DNA from: an archaeon | GTDB taxonomy: Archaea > Nanobdellota > Nanobdellia > Pacearchaeales > UBA284 | Length of the DNA stretch: 10,721 nt | Assembly: GCA_030619955.1 (NCBI GenBank) | Contig: JAUXAK010000015.1 | Span: 1-10,721, forward strand | Direction of reading: 5' to 3' | Part shown: positions 1 through 5,433 of the stretch, piece after piece | Layout: the number at the start of each line of letters is the position of its first letter | Numbering within the stretch: the stretch's first letter is position 1 | Position numbers and translations under genes: made by a program | The notes under the pieces: model-generated | The model's input: the letters and a program-made list of their open reading frames with translations, nothing else | Database searches by the model: none | What the model was told of the DNA's origin: nothing

Positions 1-57
1 TTTGGATAATTCTAATTAACGTTTTAAGGTCACAACTTCTGCCTTTTGAAAAGAAAG

Positions 58-65
58 TTTAATAA
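58..65 (+). promoter_or_regulatory. TATA box for the Cys-rich lipoprotein gene
   Basis: TTTAATAA is preceded by a purine-rich stretch (AAAGAAAG) that could serve as a TFB-recognition element. Its centre lies about 27 nt upstream of the ATG at 89, the usual archaeal spacing from TATA box to transcription start. The mRNA is therefore predicted to be leaderless, which agrees with the lack of a Shine-Dalgarno sequence. The rest of bases 1-56 shows nothing recognisable. Confidence 0.5.
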
Positions 66-88
66 AGAATTAGATTCTAGTTTATTAT

Positions 89-1057
89 ATGGGATCAAAA
101 TTTTTAATTTATGGAATTTTAATATTAGCAGTTATAGGAATTATTTTTATCAGCGGGTGCGTTGAAAAAGAATGTGAAACTGATGTTGATTGTCTAACCA
201 AAACCTGTTTTACATCACAATGTACAGATAATAACTGTATTTATTCTCCTATTTCTGATTGCTGTGGAAATGATAAATGCGAACCTGGCGAGATTTATGA
301 AAATTGTGTAGCTGACTGTCCAAATTGTGATGATAAGAATGATTGTACTATTGATGAATATGATTATCACGAAGAGAAATGCATTAACACACCAATTCTT
401 GATGTAGTTTGCTGTGGTAATGGTGTTTGTGATACAGGAGAGACATATTCAAATTGTGCCAGAGATTGCCCGAACTGTGATGACAAGAATAAGTGCACAG
501 CAGATTCTTATGATCACCATAATAAGGTTTGTATAAACGAGCCAATTGTTCCTTGCTGTGGTAATAAAATTTGTGAAGAAACTGAAACAGTAGCTAGCTG
601 TAGTGAAGATTGTGTTTTAGAAGAAGGGGGGTATGTGTGGATAGCAATGGGTTATATCATAGACGAGGAAGGAGTATTACAAGATGGCTATGGAATTGAA
701 AATTGTTTATCTGATAATGTCTCAATTGTCGAAGTTAAAGGGTATTTCAATGGTAAAGAAGAGAGGGTAATAACAAAAGCAGAGTTGAAGCAACAAAATA
801 AAGAGAAAATATCTCCGGTGTGTGGAAATGTTGATAATCTTGTTGGGTTTGACGAATCATCAGTGCGGTTGCAAAGGGGGGAAAAATATACAGGAAGGAT
901 AGAGTTTAGATTTGAGTATAAAGGAAAGTTATTAGAATTTATTGGTGAAACAGAAGGAATCGTAATGACATCTGAGGAGGGTGAGAATATAGCAATTGTA
1001 CGCAAGAAAGCGCCAAATTGGTATATAAGAAAAGGAGATGTTAAGATAATTGGTTAA
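89..1057 (+). CDS. Secreted Cys-rich lipoprotein with CCGN-type repeats
   Basis: Predicted exported protein of unknown function, 322 aa. Residues 4-21 are a hydrophobic signal segment followed by ISGC, a lipobox-like motif with Cys24 as the probable lipidated and anchored residue. Residues 29-175 hold 26 of the protein's 29 cysteines and include two and a half tandem copies of a module of about 50 aa: CCGN-x-x-C, GE-x-Y/T, NC-x-x-DCPNCDDKN, YD-x-H, CIN-x-PI. Similar GNGxCxxGE..NCxxDC motifs recur in secreted archaeal proteins and probably form disulfide-stabilised, possibly metal-binding folds. Residues about 180-322 form a Cys-poor, probably beta-rich domain that I do not recognise. Excluding the lipobox Cys there are 28 cysteines, so up to 14 disulfides. 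The disulfide-relay protein encoded at 2236-3756 is an obvious candidate for keeping it oxidised or correctly paired; that link is inference. Confidence 0.88.
   Translation: MGSKFLIYGILILAVIGIIFISGCVEKECETDVDCLTKTCFTSQCTDNNCIYSPISDCCGNDKCEPGEIYENCVADCPNCDDKNDCTIDEYDYHEEKCINTPILDVVCCGNGVCDTGETYSNCARDCPNCDDKNKCTADSYDHHNKVCINEPIVPCCGNKICEETETVASCSEDCVLEEGGYVWIAMGYIIDEEGVLQDGYGIENCLSDNVSIVEVKGYFNGKEERVITKAELKQQNKEKISPVCGNVDNLVGFDESSVRLQRGEKYTGRIEFRFEYKGKLLEFIGETEGIVMTSEEGENIAIVRKKAPNWYIRKGDVKIIG
260..613 (+). repeat. Tandem Cys-rich module repeat inside the lipoprotein gene
   Basis: Three successive copies start at the codon pair TGC/TGT for CCGN: residues 58-107, 108-155 and a truncated third copy, 156-175. 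The first two copies share the DCPNCDDKN block and the CIN-x-PI block at the same relative positions. The third keeps only the CCGN...C...C...DC half. The pattern indicates internal duplication within the gene. Confidence 0.8.
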
Positions 1058-1141
1058 TTACTGATAACTGATGGGAAGTTTCTGGCAGATGATGTTGAAA
1101 TTAAACCTATTACTGAGGAAGATGTAATTTATTTCTTTTTA

Positions 1142-1280
1142 TGTTCAAAAACACTTATTTTGTGTTCAAAATTGAATTTATGTGTAAAGCTGTATATATC
1201 AAAAGATTTAAATAGTATTATGAATATATATTCTTTATACTAAATGAATATAAATTCAATATAAAATATAATATAGGAGG
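1142..1280 (+). promoter_or_regulatory. Promoter and possible operator region upstream of the DUF5320-like gene
   Basis: The 1058-1289 gap contains several regular elements. TGTTCAAAA occurs at 1142-1150 and again at 1163-1171, 21 bp apart, i.e. two helical turns on the same face. A TATA-like TTTAAATA begins at 1207. GAATATATATTC at 1222-1233 is a perfect 12-bp palindrome, and GAATATAAATTC at 1246-1257 differs from it at one base; the two starts are 24 bp apart. AGGAGG at 1275-1280 is a strong Shine-Dalgarno sequence 9 nt before the ATG at 1290. Together these suggest a regulated promoter with a leader of roughly 35-55 nt. Which TATA element is used, and whether the palindromes bind a regulator such as the neighbouring DUF134 protein, is unknown. 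Confidence 0.45.
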
Positions 1281-1289
1281 AAATAAAAA

Positions 1290-1598
1290 ATGCCTGGAAT
1301 GGATGGAACTGGTCCTCTTGGTTTAGGTCCTGGAACTGGTTGGGGCAGAGGCCCTTGCTTAGCTGGAAGAGGCAGAGGCTTAAGAAGATTTAGAAGACTT
1401 TGGAGAAGATGCAGATTTTGGAATCCACAAGTAGGTGGATATTATGACTATGATGACTATGAACCAACAAAAGAAGATGAACCAACCAAAGAAGAAATAA
1501 AAGAAGATAGAAAAGCAATTGAAGAAGAAATAAAAGTTTTAGGAAATGAACTAAAGAAGATTCAGGAAAAATTAAAAAGTTTTGAAATAGAAGAATAA
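1290..1598 (+). CDS. DUF5320-like Gly/Arg-rich small protein
   Basis: A 102-aa protein of unknown function. The N-terminus MPGMDGTGPLGLGPGTGWGRG is the signature start of DUF5320-type small proteins, which in other prokaryotes often sit near DUF134 regulators and NifX/NifB-like iron-molybdenum-cofactor domain proteins. Residues 1-30 are Gly/Pro-rich with Cys23. Residues 28-44 are strongly basic and aromatic (RGLRRFRRLWRR) with Cys41. Residues 50-58 are Tyr/Asp-rich, and residues about 63-102 form a Lys/Glu-rich segment likely to be a coiled coil. The start is well supported by AGGAGG 9 nt upstream. The next gene, DUF134, follows after 77 bp on the same strand. Metal, nucleic-acid or membrane interaction can all be imagined; none is shown by the sequence. 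Confidence 0.85.
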   Translation: MPGMDGTGPLGLGPGTGWGRGPCLAGRGRGLRRFRRLWRRCRFWNPQVGGYYDYDDYEPTKEDEPTKEEIKEDRKAIEEEIKVLGNELKKIQEKLKSFEIEE

Positions 1599-1675
1599 AT
1601 AAGTAAAAGATAAGAAAGCTGGAATAAGAGAAAGAATAAATAGTTAAGATTTTAGTATATAAAACACAATTGAAA

Positions 1676-2149
1676 ATGCCACGAAGAAGACTTAGAAGAA
1701 GAATTAGTTTTATGCCTGAAATAAGCCATTTTGCTCCTTTAGGACATGGGCTTTTGCCAGAGGAAATTATCCTAACACTTGATGAGTTTGAAGCTATAAG
1801 ACTTAAAGATCTTCTAGCTATGGAGCAGGAAAAAGCAGCTGAGCAAATGGGGATTTCACAACCTACTTTTCATCGGCTTATTTTAGGAGCAAGAAAAAAA
1901 GTAGCTGATGCTCTTGTAAACAATAAGATAATAAAAATTCAAGGAGGTGATTATGAAATGATAGCTCCAATAAAAGGCAGAGGTTTTGGAGGGCTTGGAA
2001 GAGGAATGGGTAGAGGTAGAGGATTAGGTGCAGGTCCTGTTGGTTTTTGTATCTGCCCAAAATGTGGAAACAAACAGCCAAAAGTTCCTAGCTTGCCTTG
2101 CACTCAAATAAAATGTAAAAAGTGCGGTGCTTTAATGACAAGAAGCTAA
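1676..2149 (+). CDS. DUF134/UPF0251 HTH regulator with C-terminal zinc ribbon
   Basis: Putative DNA-binding protein of the UPF0251 (DUF134) family, 157 aa. The start MPRRRLRRRI..MPE fits the family's characteristic MPRP-R opening, so I chose the ATG at 1676 over the in-frame TTG at 1670. A sigma-70-region-4-like helix-turn-helix spans about residues 32-85 (LTLDEFEAIRLKDL, then AAEQMGISQPTFHRLI). Residues 98-122 are a Gly/Arg-rich linker, and residues 125-150 carry CxC-x2-C, Cys142 and C-x2-C, a rubredoxin-like or zinc-ribbon arrangement. Family members commonly neighbour DUF5320 and metal-cofactor genes, as here. A TATATAAA at 1656-1663 lies too close for a transcript starting at 1676; if used, the message would instead favour the in-frame ATG at 1712. 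Its target genes are unknown; autoregulation or control of the adjacent redox genes is inference. Confidence 0.9.
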   Translation: MPRRRLRRRISFMPEISHFAPLGHGLLPEEIILTLDEFEAIRLKDLLAMEQEKAAEQMGISQPTFHRLILGARKKVADALVNNKIIKIQGGDYEMIAPIKGRGFGGLGRGMGRGRGLGAGPVGFCICPKCGNKQPKVPSLPCTQIKCKKCGALMTRS

Positions 2150-2235
2150 AAAAAGAACAAAATTTAAAAAACAAAAAATTAATTAATTTAGAAGAGATAA
2201 AAAACAAAAATAGAATTAAAGAAATAAAAAACAAA

Positions 2236-3756
2236 ATGAAAAAATTATTTTTTATTATATTGCTAATATTATTAGGAATGTTCATGTTCTCGTCAGTGAT
2301 GTTTGCATCAGCTCAAGAAACAGAAAAAGATGTTTGTGTTGTTTATTTTACAGGTGTTGGTTGCTCTCATTGTGCAAGAACAGATCCTGTTGTTCTTATT
2401 AACATTACAAAAGAGCATTCTAATTTTATTGTCATAGAATATGAAATTTATCATCAAAAAGAAAATGCTCCTCTTATCTTAGATTATAATTCAAAATATA
2501 ATACTGGCTTGGGCATTCCTTTAATAATTTTTGAACATGATTATAAGGTTGGAGACTCGCCTATTTTACAAAACATTAATAGCCTGCTTGAAAAATCAAG
2601 CAAATGTCTTTTGCTAGATGGCTCTGCTAGTTTTAGTGAAATTGATATAACCAAATTGCCAGGAAAACCAAAGCTATGGGTAGCTGAAAGAATTTTAATA
2701 AAAACAACAGGAGGAAATAATAATCAGTTGTTAAAAAGTTTATTAACAATTGCTGAAGAAAATCTTTCATCTGTTGTTAAGGATATAAATTATAAAGTTG
2801 TTGAGCCAGAAAAAGTTGCTCTTTCTGGAAAAAATGTTGAATTTGAAAATGCAATTCAGATTAATGGCTGGATTTTTCAATGGAATGGCAAAGCAATAGA
2901 AACAGGCAAATGCCCTTCATGTCCAGAACCAGGTGAATGGAGCGAATGCGTAAATGAAACAAAAACAAGAACAAATTACAAATGTTCAGAAGAGACTGAT
3001 TTCAAATGTGTTTCTTATATTGAAATTACAGAATGTGAAGTTGAAAATGGCGAAGGGGTTGAAAAACTAACCATGGCTAAACTTATTTCTTTAGCTGCAG
3101 TAGACGCCATAAACCCTTGTGCATTAGCTGTTTTGACATTAATGTTAATAGCAATCCTAAGTTATAATCCAAGAAAGAAGAGAAACATTTTACTTGCAGG
3201 ACTTGCTTTTACATTTTCTGTTTTTATTATGTATTTATTTTATGGCTTAGTTATAATAAAATTTTTTCAGATTGTTCAAGCTTTAACTGCTATTAGGATA
3301 TGGCTTTACAAAATTCTTGGTGTTGGTGCCATGATCCTAGGAGTTTTAAATATAAAAGATTTTATTAAATACAGGCCAGGAGGTATTTGTACTGAAATGC
3401 CTCTTAAAATGAGACCAAAAGTTCAAAAAATAATTTCAGGTATAACATCACCAAAAGGAGCTTTTTGTGTTGGCATTTTTGTAACCCTTTTTCTTTTACC
3501 TTGCACAATAGGACCTTATATCATAGCAGGAGGTATTTTATCTGCTCTTGAACTAATAAAAACAATTCCACCTTTACTTCTTTATAATTTAATTTTTGTG
3601 CTGCCAATGTTAATAATAACTATAGCAGTATATAGTGGATTTGCAAAAATTGAGGATGTTAGCGGATGGAAAGAAAAAAACATAAGAACTTTGCATTTAA
3701 TTGCAGGCATTATAATGTTTGCCTTAGGTTTAGCAATGACAGCAGGATGGGTGTAA
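2236..3756 (+). CDS. Thioredoxin-CcdA/DsbD fusion, membrane thiol-disulfide relay
   Basis: Predicted membrane oxidoreductase, 506 aa, moving electrons or disulfides across the membrane. Residues 3-20 are a signal segment with an ASA|Q cleavage-like site near residue 26. Residues 31-120 form a thioredoxin-like domain with the active site C43-S-H-C46 and a probable cis-proline at Pro95 (GIP). Residues about 122-225 are an unrecognised extracytoplasmic domain. Residues 226-267 hold six cysteines with GEWSEC and TRTNYKC, resembling a thrombospondin-type-1 fold. Residues 281-506 form a six-helix CcdA/DsbD transmembrane domain with the paired cysteines NPC295 (helix 1) and LPC423 (helix 4). The ATG at 2236 is preferred to the GTG at 2122, which would overlap the DUF134 gene and prepend a Lys/Asn-rich tail before the signal peptide. 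There is no Shine-Dalgarno sequence. Gene order suggests cotranscription with the two genes upstream. Domain calls are firm; the direction of electron flow and the partner are not known. Confidence 0.9.
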   Translation: MKKLFFIILLILLGMFMFSSVMFASAQETEKDVCVVYFTGVGCSHCARTDPVVLINITKEHSNFIVIEYEIYHQKENAPLILDYNSKYNTGLGIPLIIFEHDYKVGDSPILQNINSLLEKSSKCLLLDGSASFSEIDITKLPGKPKLWVAERILIKTTGGNNNQLLKSLLTIAEENLSSVVKDINYKVVEPEKVALSGKNVEFENAIQINGWIFQWNGKAIETGKCPSCPEPGEWSECVNETKTRTNYKCSEETDFKCVSYIEITECEVENGEGVEKLTMAKLISLAAVDAINPCALAVLTLMLIAILSYNPRKKRNILLAGLAFTFSVFIMYLFYGLVIIKFFQIVQALTAIRIWLYKILGVGAMILGVLNIKDFIKYRPGGICTEMPLKMRPKVQKIISGITSPKGAFCVGIFVTLFLLPCTIGPYIIAGGILSALELIKTIPPLLLYNLIFVLPMLIITIAVYSGFAKIEDVSGWKEKNIRTLHLIAGIIMFALGLAMTAGWV

Positions 3757-3763
3757 AGTAAAT

Positions 3764-3855
3764 TTTATAAACATATTTGAAGATGATAAAGATGTCAAAG
3801 GTGGCAAAATACTTAAATAATAATATTGAAAATAATAACAATCTAAAAAGGAGGT
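3764..3855 (+). promoter_or_regulatory. Promoter and strong RBS for the ferritin-like gene
   Basis: TTTATAAA lies at 3764-3771, just after the stop of the membrane protein gene. A second A/T box, TTAAATA, lies at 3813-3819. AAGGAGGT at 3848-3855 is the strongest Shine-Dalgarno sequence of the window, 9 nt before the ATG at 3865. The second box predicts a start near 3842 and a leader of about 23 nt that still contains the Shine-Dalgarno sequence. The first box predicts a longer transcript starting near 3794. The ferritin-like gene thus probably has its own promoter and high translation efficiency. Confidence 0.5.
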
Positions 3856-3857
3856 AA
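3783..3857 (+). CDS. Possible 24-codon leader ORF upstream of ferritin-like gene
   Basis: An ATG at 3783 opens a 24-codon frame ending in AGG AGG TAA, so its last two sense codons and stop contain the Shine-Dalgarno sequence of the ferritin-like gene. An in-frame ATG at 3792 (21 codons) lies about 25 nt from the centre of the TTTATAAA box at 3764-3771, compatible with a leaderless message. The encoded peptide is Lys/Asn-rich and matches no family I recognise. It could be a chance frame in A-rich DNA, or a leader peptide whose translation affects access to the downstream ribosome-binding site. Confidence is low. Confidence 0.2.
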   Translation: MIKMSKVAKYLNNNIENNNNLKRR

Positions 3858-3864
3858 GAGTTAA

Positions 3865-4146
3865 ATGTTATCAAAAATACCAGAAAATCTTGCAAAAGTT
3901 TCCAAGGATAAAATTGATATGGAAATCCTAAGGATAGGAATGATTGCAGAACTTGATGCTGTAAATCTTTATGAACAGCTAGAAGCTATGACAGACAACA
4001 GAAATATTAAAAAAATACTTTCAGACATAGCAAAAGAAGAAAAAACACATATTGGCGAATTCCAGGCTTTGCTTTTAAAGCAGGATTCTGAGCAAGTTGC
4101 AGAGCTAGAATCAGGCAAAAAAGAAGTTGAAGAGCTAACAGATTAG
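3865..4146 (+). CDS. EncFtn-like ferritin domain protein, stand-alone
   Basis: A 93-aa, mostly helical protein of the ferritin-like superfamily that best fits the encapsulated-ferritin (EncFtn) type: two helices per chain that must oligomerise to build a ferroxidase site. Glu29, Tyr36, Glu59 and His62 (AELDAVNLYEQ, then EEKTH) have the same spacing as the Glu32/Tyr39/Glu62/His65 metal-site residues I recall for Rhodospirillum rubrum EncFtn. From memory, the sequence also resembles the N-terminal domain of the Pyrococcus furiosus encapsulin fusion (AELDAINLYEQ, EEKAHVGEF) and ends about where that protein's linker begins. No encapsulin gene or typical C-terminal cargo-loading peptide is seen here. 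The predicted role is Fe(II) oxidation in the cytoplasm or, if an encapsulin exists elsewhere, inside a shell. The strong Shine-Dalgarno sequence suggests high expression. A generic rubrerythrin-like annotation would be the fallback. Confidence 0.88.
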   Translation: MLSKIPENLAKVSKDKIDMEILRIGMIAELDAVNLYEQLEAMTDNRNIKKILSDIAKEEKTHIGEFQALLLKQDSEQVAELESGKKEVEELTD

Positions 4147-4158
4147 GTTTTAGTTTTT
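4147..4158 (+). terminator. T-rich candidate terminator after the ferritin-like gene
   Basis: GTTTTAGTTTTT directly follows the TAG stop, with further T-rich runs at about 4190-4232 on the plus strand. Archaeal termination is commonly at T tracts without a needed hairpin. This is the only clear T-tract pair after the left gene cluster. The assignment is by composition only. Confidence 0.35.
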
Positions 4159-4256
4159 AATAAAAAGTTCAAAGTTCTTAACAATATCTTTTCTTTCAGG
4201 CATTACTAATTAAATTTCTTTTCATTTTTTAAAGTAATAGAAACAGAAAAAGAAGA

Positions 4257-4264
4257 TTTATAAA
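4257..4264 (+). promoter_or_regulatory. TATA box upstream of the small ORF and gap
   Basis: TTTATAAA, centred about 30 nt before the ATG at 4291, predicts a transcript start near 4287. Such a transcript would carry the small ORF starting at 4291 and continue into gap. The preceding part of this gap (4159-4250) shows only A/T-rich sequence with no gene. Confidence 0.45.
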
Positions 4265-4290
4265 TTATGAAAGATTTCATTTATAATAAA

Positions 4291-4440
4291 ATGAAAAAGA
4301 GGTTTGAACTAATAGTTTCATGTTCTGGTGCAAAAAAGATTATTTTTCCTTATTTAAGAAAAGACAAACAAAAGTGTTTTAAATTGAACTTTTTTTATAA
4401 ATCAAAGAAAAAAGAGAAAAAACAAAAACAGAAAAAATGA
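4291..4440 (+). CDS. Possible small basic protein overlapping the gap start
   Basis: A 49-codon frame (57 codons if the in-frame ATG at 4267 is used) ends in TGA, which overlaps the gap start codon as ATGA, a classic arrangement for translational coupling. The 4291 start is favoured because the TTTATAAA at 4257-4264 predicts transcription from about 4287. The product would begin MKKRFELIVSCSGAKK, contain two cysteines, and end in a Lys/Gln tail. I recognise no family. Against it: the Lys tail simply reflects the A-rich DNA before gap, and a second TATA box inside the frame (4394-4401) is better placed to drive gap alone. It is recorded as a candidate only. Confidence 0.27.
   Translation: MKKRFELIVSCSGAKKIIFPYLRKDKQKCFKLNFFYKSKKKEKKQKQKK
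4394..4401 (+). promoter_or_regulatory. TATA box for gap-pgk
   Basis: TTTATAAA, centred about 39 nt before the gap ATG at 4437, predicts a transcript start near 4424 and an A-rich leader of about 13 nt without a Shine-Dalgarno sequence. It could be used alone or together with the upstream box at 4257-4264. Confidence 0.45.
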
Positions 4441-5432
4441 AAATAGCAATTAATGGTTTTGGTAGAATAGGAAGACAGTTATTTCAAGCAGCTCTTGAGC
4501 ATGGCTTGAAAGTAGATTGGGTTATTAATGATTTAAGTTCTGCTGATAACCTTGCTTACTTGCTTAAACATGATACAATTCAAAAAGGAAAGCATTTAGA
4601 TATTAGGGTTAAAGGAAATAATATTTTAATTAACAACAAAGCTATAAAAGTTTTTAATAAACAAAATATTAAAGAACTGCCCTGGAAAAAAGAGAAAGTT
4701 GATATAGTTGCAGAATGTACTGGTGTTTTTACAAAAAGAGAAGATGCAGCAAAGCATCTTAATTCAGGTGCAAAGAAAGTATTAATTTCAGCTCCAACAA
4801 CAAATCCTGATATTAACATTATTTATGGCATAAATGAAAAACAGCTTAAACCAAAACATAAAATTGTTTCAACTTTAAGCTGCACAACTAACTGTGTCGT
4901 GCCCCTTGCTTTTGTACTACATAAAGCTTTTGGAATCGAGCAAGCTATTATGATTACAGTTCATGCTATAACAGCTGATCAAAAACTAGTAGACGGAATT
5001 CATCGCAAAGATTGGAGAAGAGGCAGAGCAGCAGCTTGGAATATAGTGCCTACAACAACAGGAGCAGCAAAATGTATAGCTCTGGCAATTCCAGAGTTAA
5101 AAGATAAGGTTGATGGCTATGCTCTTAGAGTTCCAGTCCTTACAGGCTCTTATGTAAGTTTAATTGCTCAGCTAAAGCATAAAGCAAGTGCTGAAGCTAT
5201 AAATAAAACATTTAAACAAGCAGCTCAAAGCAAGTTAAAAGCTATTTTAGACTACTCAACTGAACCTCTTGTTTCTTCTGATGTTATTCATAATCCTAAA
5301 TCAGCTATCTTTGATTCATCAATGACTAAAGTTCAAGATAAGCTCGTTAATATATGTGGTTGGTATGATAATGAATGGGGCTACTCCTTTAGAATGGTTG
5401 ATGTGTTAAAATTAATGCTAAAGCAGCTTTAG
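4437..5432 (+). CDS. gap: Glyceraldehyde-3-phosphate dehydrogenase, class I (bacterial type)
   Basis: Catalyses the reversible phosphorylating oxidation of glyceraldehyde-3-phosphate to 1,3-bisphosphoglycerate with NAD(P). The 331-aa length is normal. The Rossmann motif INGFGRIGR is at 5-13, with Asp32 at the end of strand 2 (IND), favouring NAD. The catalytic motif S-Cys149-TTNC and His176 (TVHA) fall exactly at canonical numbering. The S-loop DGIHRKDWRRGR is at 186-197, TTTGAAK at 206-212, and the C-terminal WYDNEWGYS at 309-317. This is the bacterial/eukaryotic class I enzyme, not the class II form typical of most Archaea, so the gene was probably acquired from bacteria at some point in the lineage. 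The S-loop lacks the LP pair of strongly NAD-specific enzymes, so dual cofactor use cannot be excluded. pgk starts one base after the stop. The start codon overlaps the possible small ORF. Confidence 0.97.
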   Translation: MKIAINGFGRIGRQLFQAALEHGLKVDWVINDLSSADNLAYLLKHDTIQKGKHLDIRVKGNNILINNKAIKVFNKQNIKELPWKKEKVDIVAECTGVFTKREDAAKHLNSGAKKVLISAPTTNPDINIIYGINEKQLKPKHKIVSTLSCTTNCVVPLAFVLHKAFGIEQAIMITVHAITADQKLVDGIHRKDWRRGRAAAWNIVPTTTGAAKCIALAIPELKDKVDGYALRVPVLTGSYVSLIAQLKHKASAEAINKTFKQAAQSKLKAILDYSTEPLVSSDVIHNPKSAIFDSSMTKVQDKLVNICGWYDNEWGYSFRMVDVLKLMLKQL

Positions 5433-5433
5433 A

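Noticed and set aside
1670..1675. TTG start at 1670 for the DUF134 protein
   Set aside because: The family typically begins MPR with basic residues, which the ATG at 1676 provides; the TTG adds only two residues and has no ribosome-binding site.
2122..2235. GTG start at 2122 extending the membrane protein by 38 residues
   Set aside because: It would overlap the DUF134 gene by 28 bases and put a Lys/Asn-rich tail in front of a normal signal peptide; the ATG at 2236 gives a clean signal sequence.
4147..4290. Encapsulin remnant downstream of the ferritin-like gene
   Set aside because: The frame after the stop closes within about 20 codons and shows no resemblance to an encapsulin N-terminus.
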